Notes under the pieces: model-generated
Told to the model about the DNA's origin: nothing
What the model saw: only the letters and a program-made list of their open reading frames with translations
Databases searched by the model: none
In this document: positions 1 to 12,400 of the stretch, one piece after another
How positions within the stretch are numbered: the first letter of the stretch is position 1
Layout of the letters: each line of letters starts with the position of its first letter
Position numbers and translations under genes: made by a program
Assembly (NCBI GenBank): GCA_034008185.1
Contig: CM067081.1
Coordinates: 149,760,258-149,824,257 of the forward strand
Reading direction: 5' to 3'
Length of the DNA stretch: 64,000 bases
Source of the DNA: Gorsachius magnificus
Lineage: Eukaryota; Chordata; Aves; Pelecaniformes; Ardeidae

Positions 1-3000
1 GTCTAATGGCTGTTGCGAGTGTTCAGAGCAGAAGCGCTCCACCAGAATTACCAGCCTCCAAGCTGCAACACCCATTTCACCGCTGCCTGCTGGGACTTTT
101 TGGCCCCTACACAGACATAATGGCAGCTTAGTGGCGGTCAGAGTGTGAGACTGTACGTTAGAGTGCAAGAAGAGCGAGGTAATGCTTTTTCTTTCTAGGG
201 GATTTATAGGCCTGGTGAGCAGAGTAGATCCAGGTTTAAACTGCAGCTCGAAAAGGGAATCACTCCAAACTCAGAACGCCAATTAACTCCAGCATCACTT
301 GAACGAATTAAGCTAAGGTCAGAGCTGCAGCAAGCAGCCATCGCTAATGAGATTTCAGTGCCACTCTGCCTACTTTATGCACATCAGATTTCCTGCGAAG
401 GAATCCCTCGGGGCACAAGTGTTTGGCTTCTGTCTGAAACTTCAGGAGCCTCTGGCTCAGAAAGACATTGACTTCAGCCTCGATGCTGTGCTAACCAGAA
501 GGCAGGCAGTTGGAGCGCTTCTTTGGCAAACAGCAGATGATTTTAGACAGACATGACGACTTGGAATTCAAATTTTCTTTTTTTTGCAACATATGCACGG
601 ATTATTTATTTATCTGTAGCTCTGGGAATCCTAAATTCTACTTTTCGTCACGAGCAGCGAATGCTGTTCTTAGTTTTATTTCAAGCGTGCTGCAGACTGC
701 TCTGTCCCTGACCCAAGCAAATGGTTTGCCGAGCTGTCCCTATCTCTCTACTGACTGTCCCACGTGCTGCCCAGATGCTGACAACGGTGGAAAGAAGCAG
801 AATAAGCAAGGCTGTTAGAAACTAGGGGTTTTTTTCAGCCATACACTTTGCACGCCGTTACTTCTTTCAGCAGTAAGAGAGAGATTATTTGCTCTCATAT
901 CATATGTGCACGGCCCAGGCTAAATCTTCGTGAGCCACTCTTTCCTGGGGGATTGACGTTCTCCTGGGCCAGCAGCACCCATGTCAGGAGGAGACAGCTG
1001 CGACCTGGAGAGCCCTCACCCACAGCGGGGGGCTCCCGGCTCTATCATCCCATGCTGATGGGGGTTAAAAGCGTGAACAAAAACTGCTAGCAAGAAATGC
1101 ACTGGTTTGCTTCCTCAGCTAATTTGTGCTCCTTGAAGGAAATCAAAGGCGGCGTTTAATGATCCTTCTGGGCACAACATGATTTGTATCTTCATCCTTT
1201 CGGGGCAGGCTCACAGCACAAAAACCCCTGGGGTGGAGGGGAAATCTCTTTGAAAGCTGCCCGCCGAGCGAGATGCTGTCAGATGTTGAAGGGAGGATGA
1301 GCGAGCATGTGTTATGGAAGTTGGCAGGTGACTGAGCTAATTACGGACTTGGAGGCAATTTAGGGTGACGGGGAAGTGACTTGAATTGTAACCAGAGGTT
1401 AAAAGAGCTTAAAAGGAGACGACGCCGACGCTGCTGTGCTCGGATGGGTTCCCCGTCAGCCCGCTGAGCGGCCGTAGGTCAGGGGAACACCTCTCATGCT
1501 ACGGAGTCACTGCGGGGCAAAACGTGAGCTGCTGCACGGTGGTGTTAATTGGATGTGGAAAGCCTTGCAGGCCCTTCCCCCACCCCTTTCTCTTTTTCAA
1601 AACTGTCAGGGTATTTTTAATAACAATTGATGGTTGCCTAAAATCACAAAACATGTTTTCATTAATATTCATGAAAGAATGGACTGGTTTTATCTACACC
1701 TACATCAATGTGTGGTAAAATGTATCTGAAGCCCAGCTTTTATCTCTAATCACACTGAAACTGATCGCCTCTGATTTTTGTGGGGAAAAAAAAATGCTCC
1801 TGTTTTCAAAGGAGAAAAGCATGAAAAGTTATAATTTGTGACCTAGAATTTTGGCAAAGCTGCTCCCATCTGTGAAATCAAAAGGAAGGGGAAAAAAAAA
1901 CCTCAAACTTTTAAGATTTTTAATTGAGTTCTGAATATTCCAGCAATGCTGATACGCATTTCTACTGAGCCTGGATGCTCAGTATTAGCAGGAAAAAAAA
2001 ATTAGCAGAAAAGCTTTGAAATATTTAAAAAAAATATTTAAAAAGGCTTTCTGCCTAGACATTGCCCTTTATTTATGCTATGGTAGGGTGCAGCAGCTTC
2101 CCCAGGGATCAGGCACGGCTGCTGTATACATTGTGCAAATCCACCGCTGCAGAGCCCGTGGCCCGCAGACGCTATGCTGGGGAGAGCCAGCTCATCTGTC
2201 CTGATGCCATTTTTCTTGGCAGGCAGATGTTTAATGCCCAGATCGCTACTGAGAGGTCTGCAGGGTGCTGCAGCCTAGCTCTGCTGGCTCCCTGGCCCAC
2301 CTCCATTGCCAGGGAACAGATAAAACTGCCCTGCGGGCTCGGTCCAACCCCTGGACCACCGACACCGTGATCCAAATAAATCAGGGGAGGGGAGGGAAGC
2401 GGAGTGGTTTGCTGCTTTGCCCCTACAGAGAGCACTTGCTGAGGGAGGAGACAGTCCCTGGCCTTGGAGGTTACGCTGTCTCCCCTTGCGATTAAAGAGA
2501 GCACCCTGTTTTTCCAAAGCCCCCTACAGCCGTTACCTAATAAATCCTCATCAGGATTTCAACAAATAGGTGAGGCCATAACATCAGACCACGAAGGCAA
2601 GTAACTCATCTCTGTACCCTCCACATCCACTGACCCTGACAGGGGAACGCATGGGAGGAGGGACCCTCCTTCCATCTAGCCCAGGCAGGCTGGAGCAACC
2701 CTAATTTGGCCCAAATAGCTCTGTCCTGATAACCTTGCAAAATCCTGAATCCTTATTCACACACTGAGTAGGGAGAAGGAGGTATTTGTAGCGTGTCCTC
2801 TGAATAGGGTCATTGCATCATGCATTTAAAACAAAGGATTTGGCAACATAAATGAAGTTGCTAGACACGCACTGAGTCAAGTGTCTTTGCAGCCGTGGAG
2901 ATAAGCAGAATAAGTGGCATCATTTATTTAGTCACTGGAGGCACTGCAATTCCTGGGGCTCCCCATGAAGCAAAGCCTCCTCCCTCGAAAAAGCTGTTCT

Positions 3001-5591
3001 AGTGCAGCCACTTCATCACAAAAGGCTTTAATCTCTTTTAAAATGGGGTTTCCCTTCCTCCTAATCAAGTTCCTTCAGGTCATGTGGACTTGAAATGGAA
3101 AAGATTAAGTTTAACCCTTTGGTAGTAGAGAGATAAAGATGAAGTTGACTTTCACTCTGGATGCCTTTGTGACAGCACCCAGAAAAGTTGCTGTCTGTTC
3201 TCAGCTCTCCCCAAACCGAGCACCTGGTTTCACTCACTTTTCCTTTTCTTTTTTCTTTATTCTTTCTTTTTTTTTTCTTGCCTTGCTTTCAGAGATGGTG
3301 GGAAGATGCTTCAGTGCTCTTTGTTTCCTGCGCATTCTGCTCTCCCTTGGTGTCTCCCTCCACGCCCTAAATTTCCCGCTGCTCAGAACACTGTGCCTGA
3401 TGAGTGTTTCAAATGCTGCTAGCAAAAAAAAAAAAAAATGCTTGTTTCATCGTGGAGTATTTAAACAAGTCTAAATTTAGAGTGGGGCTGTGCAAAAAAA
3501 AAAAAAAAGGAAAAAAGGCAAAGTAACCAGCTGAAGGCATTAATTAATATGACACCTATGTGGCTGCTTCTACAAACAACAGGGAGAGTGTGCGGCTTGC
3601 AGATGGATGGCTCTGCAGGCAGATATTTACAGAGCACCCGGGTGGAATGTGGGGTCTAAAAGGACACATTTGATCCGAGTCATCCTGCTGACATCTGATG
3701 ATGCTCGGCAGGCCAGATAGTCATCCGTTATTCACTGGTCCTGAGGCAACCTGAAATGAAGAAAGACAGCGGTATAATACCTGCCTACATGTCAGTCGGT
3801 GTATGACTCCCTGTACATCCCCCCCCCTGTGTTACACCAGGAGTGAATCTGTCCTGCTCTACAGAGATCCTATTGAGGTATCCGGTATCTGGGTATCAGC
3901 TGCATTCCCATGGTAAACAGGCTTTTGTGTACCTGCTCTATGGAGTCCGATCGGGGTCTCCTTGTGCCCACTGGCATTTGTCAGCCTGGTCTCCAGTGGC
4001 AGAGGAACCCCTTCACCCACAGCTTCAGACTGCATCAAGCATTGCCCCTGCATCCAGATGATGTTAAAAGCAACTAATTTAACCCAAAACACCGCCGGGA
4101 GTGAGGGAGGTATCATTTTCCCATGATGACTGCAGCGGGCAATGGGCACTCTAAGAGGCCATTCTCTCCCAGCGCTGCACAGCTTTCAGGGCTCTCCAAC
4201 CCAAACTTCCCAGGTGCCAGGCACACTGCCAGTCAGGCAGCCAATCCGGTCCTAGACCAAACAGCATCTCCCCATTGCATTGCGGCTTCCCAGAGCTCAG
4301 CTGGGGTTGCACAGGCCCTGATGCCACCAAACCAGGAGGGAGGGCAGCACTCAGCTGCGGGGCTTGCCTGCAGCATCAGCACTCGTGCAGAAGCGAGTCT
4401 GCAGCCCTCTTCCCCATCCTCGCTCAGCCTTTAAATCCACACCTCTGCAAACTCAGCTTGTGAGCGCTAACTCTCCACAGTGCTGAAACCTGATCAGAAG
4501 AGATTTGCATGACCAGCCAGTAAAACCACGACCAAAAGTGCTTTTCCATCGCTGCTTCTGGCAAGGGCCCCCTCCTCCTGGCAGCTGCTGGGACAGGGAG
4601 ATCGGATTCTCTGGTATTGGAAAAACACCACATGACTGCTTTCCAAACCACCCCAAGGAGCAGCTAAACCTACTCAGGCAGGCCGGAGACATTGACCTCA
4701 CATCTCCCAAACGGGACACAAGCTCAAATGCCCTTGAGAGAGCAGTTTCACAAGCAGAATGTTTGACCAGGGTAGAAAGGAGCTTTCGTACCCACTTATC
4801 TAAGGAGTCCTGCCAAGAGCTAATGAGAGGCACAAGATTTTGATCTCAGATAAATGCATCTGCTGTGAACAAGACCGCATAGTTTATTCCCATCATGCCT
4901 TGTTTTAAGTTATTCAAAATCAAAGGAAATTATTCTTATTAAGTGATTACATCCCAGATGTTTTAAGTTGAGGATCATGATGGAGCAAAGACTTGCTTCG
5001 AGGTATGCGGTGGTGGCAGGCACACCGCAAGATCCCACTGTCTCCAGAATGAAAAACAAGTCAGCGCTGATCTAGTGCAACCTCTTCCCCAGCCCTGATA
5101 TCTCCAGTGCAAAAAGGAGCCTGCGCTCACTCCACGTGGGCCCTGAGTCACTGCTCCAGAGTAACACGGAAAATAAGAGGAAGCACCCCTGCCTCACTGC
5201 ATGGGCCAGCTGGGAGATCACAGGTGCCATGGGGAAGAAGTGTCTCTGGTGACCAGCACTGGCCCGATAAACCTCCTGGCAACAGGAGCGGTACCACAAT
5301 AAGTTTGATGCCTGAGGAGGCTGAGACGCTGTCCCATCTGCCCTACATCTCCACAAAGCTGTGTCCTCATCTCTTTGCTGTATTCAAGGTTGTTGCCATA
5401 TTCTCTGTTCCAGCTGACTTTCTAACAAAGAATCACTTGGCTGCTACAAGATGTGCCTCCTTGACTGGTACTGCATGGAGAGAGCTTGCCTCAGGAGGCT
5501 GTGCCATGCCCAGCACCTCTTTCTATCAGCTTTCTCTGATGCTCAGTGAAGAGTTCCCCTTTCTTCATTTTGCTCCATTCTCCTTATATTT

Positions 5592-6148
5592 CATAGAATC
5601 ATAGAATCCTAGAATGTTTTGGGTTGGAAGGGACCCCTAGAAGTCATCTAGTCCAACCCCCCTGCAGTGAGCAGGGACACTGCTAACTAGATCAGGTTGC
5701 TCAGAGCCCCATCCAACCTGGCCTTGAATGTTTCCAGGGATGGGGCCTCCACTACCTCTCTGGGCAACCCGTTCCAGGGTTTTACTACCCTCATTGTAAA
5801 GAATTTCCTCCTTATATCCATTCTAATAGTTTAAAGCCATTACCCCTTGTCCTGTCACAGCTGTCCCTACTAAAAAGATTTTCCCCATCTTTCCTATAGG
5901 CCCCCTTTAAATACTGAAAGGCCACAATCAGGTCTCCCGCAGCCTTCTCTTCTCCAGGCTGAACAAGCCCAACTCTCTCAGCCTGTCCTCACAGGAGAGT
6001 TGCTCCAGCCCTCGGATCATTTTAGTAGCCCTCCTCTGGCCCCGCTCCAACAGTTCCATGTCCTTCTTGTGCTGAGGGCTCCAGAGCTGGATGCAGTACT
6101 CTAGGTGAGGTCTCACCAGAGCAGAGTAGAGGGGCAGAATCAATCTAT
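5592..6148 (-). mobile_element. CR1 LINE fragment (3' end of ORF2 plus 3' UTR)
   Basis: The left edge is the reverse complement of the CR1 3' terminus: repeated catagaat octamers, then the ggttggaagggaccccta core. Read on the minus strand, 6143-5928 stays open for 71 codons. It contains the CR1 reverse transcriptase C-terminal signature ([16 protein letters not shown], then a [15 protein letters not shown] end). The copy is 5'-truncated, as is usual for CR1, and lies 3.2 kb upstream of the gene. Confidence 0.93.
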
Positions 6149-8460
6149 CCCGCTGTAAGACGAGATGTGCATCTGCTCAGGCATTTCCAGGTCAGGGTCA
6201 CCACATGAAAGCATTAAACAAATGAGGATTTCTACTGTCATTAATAAACTCTTCTCATACACTGCTCGCACCAGGGTTTTGATGATTTTTGTTCTTTGCC
6301 TGGTCTTGACATTTGCCGGTAGCTTCTCATAACAAGATAGTCCAAACTGAACTCGATTTCTAGTCAAACCAGAAACGGATAGAGCTGGTAAATCTTCCCC
6401 CTGCCTGTGAATACAGCATAAAATCACACTGTAATTTTTTTATTGCTCCATGGTTTTGGAAATTTAGCTCTAATCTTCTGTACTCTCTCACCCCATATCT
6501 CATGCAGCCTTAAATTCTCACTCCTCGTTATGTGTTTGCTTTCATTCTTTCTCATCAGATTAGTTTTCTTTTTCCCCAGTTAGACCCTGCCGTCGTTTAA
6601 CTCCTCCCCGTGCTCCAAACCGCGCTTGCACACTGGGGTGGCTGAGCTCTGCAGAAGTAACTGGATGCACACTAATCCCATTAGGGGCCCTCCAGTCACC
6701 TGGGCTTTTTCAGTTTTCTGTGCTATTTTCATTTCATCTGCAAATCCCACTCCCTTGCAACTTTGGATCATTAAGGGGTTAAGTGAGATACATCCAGTAA
6801 ATGAGATAAATCCAAATAAAGGGATTTTGATCTCCCAGTTCAGCGTGTCGCTGTGCCTCATTGCCTTTTCTATCAGTGTTTCGGGGTTTTCCAAACACAC
6901 CCAGACAAGGACTCTTTCCAGAACCCATCTGGATTAAACTGGGTCCCAGCTGCAAATAGCACAGGGTGGCTGGAAGAGTTAGTGAAAAGATCCTGCAAAA
7001 ATCACTCACAATAACTATTTGCTTATGGCTGCTTGCAAAGTGGAGAGAAAATGCTATCATCTAAAATGTTGATTCTCCTGCCTTCAGACCACATTTCAGA
7101 TTGTTTTCAAACCCTGCCACCCTGGATGCTACCCCTCATTTTTAATCCTGGTAAACATGGAGAAATGAGACCTCGATGGTCAGTCTTCCTAGCCCCTCTG
7201 AAAGCAACCTTCTCCTCTTTTCAGGCTGCAGAGAAAAGAGGAGGCAGCAGAAGGCCAGCCCCGTGGTCTCCAGTCCCAGCAGCCTGAGGCCAGGGTCAGG
7301 GGAAGGGCAATCAGCTCCTTCTCTTCCCGTGGGCAACGCACTGCACCCCGTGTCTGCAACAAGCATTTCTGGGAAGAAGACATTTCTTTGTACTGTCCTC
7401 ACGTCCAGATTCCCCCTGGGGCCGTCCAGGTCTGTATGTATGCCTTTTCAGGTCAAGAGCCCCCCACTCCATATTTTTGGCCATTTGAGAAACGCATTAC
7501 TAAGATCCAGGTCTGCTCTGCCTGGTGCCTTCATATGCTAACTACGGCATTTGCTGTACAGCCATGTCTCTAGAGTGTTCGTGTGTGTAGAAATTGATTT
7601 TTTGTAGATTTTAAGGTCAGAAAGAACCATTTCAACCTTGCCATGTAACTCTTTGCATGGATATAAGAACATCATCTGGAAATTTCCGCCCTTCAGGCCC
7701 ACAACCTTTGCTTGAAGAAGATTGTAACTTTAAAAAAAAAAAAAAGATGCTCAGTCTGAAGTAAAGGTGGTAATAAGTGATGAAACCATCCTATCCTGAG
7801 GTGAGTTATTCCTGTAATTAATTAATTTCTCACCCTGTGCTTTCAGCCTCTTCATCATACAATTTAACCTCTATTCCACGTTTCATGGTTTTATTCCCTT
7901 CTCTATATTTCCTCTGCCACTTACCCCATTTAATGTGCGGCACCAATGCTGCACTCAGTAGCACATCTATGATACGTGCCTTAGTATTACTCCAGTGCTT
8001 TGGCAGCCAGTTTCCCCCTCCACATCCTTACGAGAAACCTAACGATCTAGCGTGGCTTTGCATTTCATATTAAATAAGCCATTTGTAAAGGTGCAAAAGA
8101 TGGTTGGAAGATACTCTAATAAACGCGTTAATCCATAGCCATAGAGTCAAGCTCTTCAACAGGTCACTCTAAGTCATTTATAATCTTTCCACTGCCATAT
8201 CTATAGTTATTTATAATTCATACTTCTCGTGACGATAATGAGCTTATATAGCGTGCCCCTCATCCGAGCGTGCAGTTTGCTACTTGCTGCTATTCATCAA
8301 GTCCAGCCATTGGGCTCCTTTGATTCATTGGTCTTCAGACACAGATGAGGGGATGGCAATCTCAACTGAATGTTGCCCCAATGTAGGGGTTTGACTATTA
8401 ATAAATAATCACTCGCATTAGGAGGCGATCAGTTAACCGGCAGAGTCCTTTTTTTCATGC

Positions 8461-8507
8461 CATTTTTGCTTCCCACTGCCCATTTTCGCTTCCCACTGCC
8501 CATTTTC
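8461..8507. repeat. 20-bp tandem repeat, about 2.3 copies
   Basis: The unit catttt(t/c)gcttcccactgcc occurs at 8461-8480 and 8481-8500 with one mismatch, followed by a partial third copy. It lies about 400 bp upstream of the CpG-rich promoter. No function is suggested. Confidence 0.85.
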
Positions 8508-8897
8508 TCTCCTTTCCTCTCACCTGTGTGAGGTCCTCAGGCACGGCTTGGAGGACAAGCACCTCGGCAGGATCTGTGATGGATGCTGCCAAGCCGCTGT
8601 CGCTGCCCAGCCTCATCAGTCCTCTGCAAACCTCGGCACCAGGCGGTGGCACGGCACGAACCCGCTGGTCCTCACCGGAGCCAGCCACGTGCCCCACGCT
8701 CCTGGTCCCAACCCGGGGTCCCCAGTGGGGAAGAGATGGTGCCAGGGTGACCTGCCAGCATCCTGTGGTGCAACGGGGAGGATGGACAGGGGTCAAAGGT
8801 CAGGGGGGGGTTTTGGGGATGTGGATGCGACTCCTTTAAAGCAGGCACAGACTGACCTCTGGCTGGAGAAGCCGAGACCCATCTTCAGGAATCAGAG

Positions 8898-8986
8898 TAA
8901 TCCCGGGTGATTTTATCCCACTCCACTTCCCTAAATCTGCGGCTGCTGCTGCTCGGCGAGGGGATTAAGGGGCTGATGGGGGATTA
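8898..8986 (+). promoter_or_regulatory. Cluster of three CRX/OTX-like homeodomain motifs
   Basis: The core TAATCC, or its reverse complement GGATTA, occurs at 8898-8903, 8962-8967 and 8981-8986. The middle copy reads CTTAATCCC on the minus strand, a full CRX-type site. CRX and OTX2 are the main photoreceptor transcription factors, and CACNA2D4 is known as a photoreceptor gene, so the location about 340-430 bp before the start codon fits. The motif positions are seen in the sequence; the regulatory role is inferred. Confidence 0.5.
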
Positions 8987-9226
8987 CGTAGCCGCTGCGG
9001 CTCCCGGTGCAGAGCTCCCTCCCAGCGCGGCCACTCCTCAGGGCGCAGAGACGCACTGCACCCACGGGTGCTCACCAGCAAGGGTCCCCAGCCAGATTTT
9101 GGCTGCCCGCCTGGCGCCAGAGACCCCTAACGGCACCCGGCAGCAGGAGCGGCATTCCCGGGGCGGAGGCAGCCAGGGTCGCCCCGGGGCTCAGCCCCAC
9201 AGCAGCAGGGCACCCAGCCCAGCAGC

Positions 9227-9310
9227 ATGGCGGGGGCCGTGTGGGACCCCCCCCGGGGCAGCAGGAAGGGCGGGGAGCCCCCGCATCCCGCCGGCCGGTC
9301 CCCTTGCTGA
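9227..9310 (+). promoter_or_regulatory. Upstream ORF ending on the first in-frame ATG
   Basis: An ATG at 9227 in strong context (A at -3, G at +4) opens 27 codons and stops with TGA at 9308-9310. The last base of that stop is the A of the in-frame ATG at 9310 (TGATG). If transcription starts upstream of 9227, this uORF would lower or redirect initiation toward 9310 or 9328. It is in a different frame from the CACNA2D4 protein. Confidence 0.4.
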
Positions 9311-9327
9311 TGGTTGGTGAGTGGAGG

Positions 9328-9416
9328 ATGGGGCCCTGGGCCGTCCCGTGGATGATGCTCTGGCTCTTCTGCCTCCTGCCCTCCGCCAGGGCCCAGACAA
9401 AGATCCCGCTGGAGAC
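9328..9416 (+). CDS. CACNA2D4: CACNA2D4 exon 1: signal peptide
   Basis: It encodes a 22-residue signal peptide: a short N-region, a hydrophobic [10 protein letters not shown] core, and predicted cleavage after ARA. The mature start QTKIPLET is a conserved alpha-2/delta motif. The ATG at 9328 has A at -3 and G at +4. An in-frame ATG at 9310 would add six residues but has C at -3. The frame is open much further upstream but without another ATG. Donor ACGTAAGT follows; the exon ends in phase 2. Confidence 0.92.
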
Positions 9417-12400
9417 GTAAGTGTTTCCCTTTCTCTGGCGTGGGGCGTTTCTGGTGTGGAGTGGGCCATGCGGTGGGGACGGGTGGGCGGGTGGGAGTGC
9501 CTCCTTGATGGTGGCAGGCAGTGCAGCTGCAGGCTCCTCCGGCAGGGCACGTCGCGGCAGGGGGGTGGCGTTTCCTTAGGACGGTGGCGATGGCTCCTGG
9601 CAGAAGACGTGGGCACGGGAGCCACAGATTAATTTCCCAGGTCTAGCACAGATACAGTGCCTCGTTTTTCCCATTCATCAAGCAGAGCAATGATACTCAT
9701 CTGCTTTAGCTAAGCACTTTGACATCTATTAATGCTCTGCTTAATGCACTGGGCAGCGAAAGGCAAAACCAGTTTAAAGACACGTTCGTAAAACCCAACT
9801 GCTGGTGCAACTTGCGAAGATTCAGCCATGGAGGCAGACATCAGCGGCCCCGGTTTAGCAGCTCCCCAGTTCAGCAGAGCGGTTCCAGCAGGCGCTGCTG
9901 GTTTGCAGCCTGCCGGGGACACCCCGGGGATGGGTAGCACTGCTCAGGGTCTGGCCGTGGCAGGCAGACGCACGGGGTGTTTGAGCGAAGACGCACCTCT
10001 TTGACACACGCGAGATCCAGATCACGCGGTGCGAGGTTTGCAGCTCCGAAACTCTGATCCCTTGCACTGGTCTGGTACGCTGATGGCTGAAAAAAAACCT
10101 TCGTGCGCACGTACACAGCCTGGGTAATGCACACACGCGTGTTTATTCATGCGTGCGGATGTCGGGATGTTACGGGAGGGAGGCTAAAGAGAGGGAAGAG
10201 GCCACGGCCCCTTTTCTTGCTTGGTCCTGCTCCACCTTATACAACGGGTGCAATTCCCAGAGCTCTGGAGCACAGGAATGAAAAGCCGAGCTGCGATACA
10301 AAGCCTAAACCACCCTGTTTTGTGCATGCACTGCCTTTGGGTCCGGGTGCTAGCGCACATGCAGGGAATCTTGATGCACCTTTTTGGACATGGGTTTGTA
10401 GGACACCCACGCCTGCGGGCGTGTTGGTGTGCAGGAGCAGCTCCTCCGGGCACGGTCACTGCTGGAAAGGCCCCCGCCGGCAGGGCAGCCCACCCCGGCA
10501 GCCCGCCGGGAGGCCAACAGCTCTCGGCAAACACAGTTTATAAAAACTTCACCTTGTTAAGCTGATTTAGGCAAGTTAAATCCTTTAAGGATTAAAAATG
10601 TCAGCACCGTGGTTGGTAAAAGTTGTTATGGGGCAGCTTCTCTGGAGCTGGGATAGCTCTGTCTGTGAGGGACAGGGGATTGGTCTGGAGAGGACACAAC
10701 ACTGCCATCCAGTTTCAGGAGGAGATACGTCTGATAAACTGATCAAAATCAGCTCAAGCCCTTTCCTGAGATTGAGAAAATGTTTTATATTCAAAAATTG
10801 CCAATAAGACCCTTGCAGATGCACTCGCCAACACAGCCCACATGATTACCAGGAGTTGCGCTGACTTTATTGGGGGGGGAGGTTCTTAGGAAACTTTGCT
10901 GCCAATTTTATTCTCAGCTGTGCTATCAAGCCCTTTCCTCAGCAAAGTGCTTCTGATTTGGGTTTCTCAGAAACGATGCAGAGGTTACACAGAATAAAAT
11001 CCAACTTCCGGTACTTTCAAACCGTGCAAAATAAAAATCGTCTTTCCGTGCCCAGGGTAAATACTGCATGGGAATACCTTTTGGCCTTGAAATTTGTGGC
11101 ATGAAGAAGCCAGCCCATCCTCTCTGCTGTTTTCGCCACTGAATACAAGTGCAGGGATTACAGGCCGGCAATCTCTGATCAAATCCTTTTCTGATGTGTT
11201 TGGTTATAATGTGACAGTCCTTTACTATGGAGAAAAGAGTTACGTCACTTTGCACAGTTTGGAACTTATTCATGTACAAGAATAAAGAATAAACAACAGA
11301 AAAAGAGCTTTTCTCCCCTGGTACCGAAACCAGAACAACAGCTGAATTAATCCCTGGTGTTTCAATTCCACCCATGAATTCAACTAGAACACAGAAGTTG
11401 CTCTTTTTGACTGAAATTTCAGTAGAAGAACACATTGGCCAGAGGACCAAAGGGAGTAAATCAGCAGAAATTGGACCTGCTCCATAGATTACACAGGGGC
11501 ACTTTGGGGACACAAAACCAGAGGCTTTTAAACACCAGCTGGGTTCAATCACAGTTAAGTGGCACCAGACCAAGTCGGCCTATGCTGCTCCCCAAGTTGT
11601 GCCTGGCTTTGCGGCACCATGCTCAGTTTGTTCCCAACTTATTCACATCTTTGCAAAGCTCCCTTGGCTTTAACTCCAGCGGTGCAAAAAATCTGCTCAG
11701 CCATTTACTAGCCATTTGTCTGGGGTGCAGGTTCAGCAGAGAAACCACCTCCTCTTTCCTCCTGGCCACCGCTCTGCTCATCAGCTGGCCATGGCACGGG
11801 CAGGAGTGGTTCCAGCTGTGAGGTTGGTGAGGATTTGGGGCTGTCTGCTCAGCCTTTGCTTCTTGGGGTACCGGAAACCTCAGGAACTGTTGGTGGGAGA
11901 GGTAAAGATCAACCTGGTGTGGCCTCTTTAGGCTGCCCCTACCATCCCTATACAGAGCCAGTAGCCTTAGATGAAATTTCTCTGCAACCTGATGAATTTT
12001 AGACTTCTTCATGAAAAAAAATAGACCTATTTAAATTCTTCAGTCTGCCCTCAATTTCCCTGTAACCTAAGGTCACTCCCTTCCCTGGCAAATAATTGTC
12101 TTCTGTAAAATATGTAAATGCCAGCGTATTTCTGCCTCTTCACTTGCGTCCTCTTCAACTTCCATGAAATGCCACCATATATTTTTAATTACCCACTCTT
12201 CAGCCCTGTCACGCAGGGCTTCGGGACCTTTGTGCCCTCTCATTCCTCTGTGCTCCCTAACTTCCCAACCAGCCCTCCAAAGCTGCCAGTCTCTGGCCCT
12301 CTCTCTGCGTCCCCCCTCTGCCCCCCCCACTTTGCGCCTCCTTCCTCCTCACCTCTTGCTCACACCCCTTGCCTCTCCCAGGGCGAGTGGGTTTTGCCAC

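Larger units (their letters stand above)
1..8890. other. Intergenic region upstream of CACNA2D4
   Basis: No exon, RNA gene or recognisable protein was found here apart from the CR1 fragment at 5592-6148. All open frames are short and none resembles a family I know. The stretch has poly-A runs (about 3424-3438 and 3494-3508), AT-rich patches around 2020-2045, and a small CpG cluster near 1420-1530. In mammals the gene on this side of CACNA2D4 is DCP1B, but I see no trace of its coding sequence. Confidence 0.6.
8930..9610 (+). promoter_or_regulatory. CACNA2D4: CpG-rich promoter and 5' UTR region of CACNA2D4
   Basis: Base composition changes sharply here to GC-rich sequence with many CpG dinucleotides, covering exon 1 and the first 200 bp of intron 1. 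No convincing TATA box is visible, so initiation is probably dispersed. An E-box (CACGTG) lies just upstream at 8686-8691. The transcription start site cannot be placed from sequence alone. Confidence 0.6.

Noticed and set aside
9007..9327. In-frame N-terminal extension of exon 1
   Set aside because: The frame is open but the only in-frame ATG upstream of 9328 is at 9310. The rest begins at a non-ATG codon, and an extension would bury the signal peptide.
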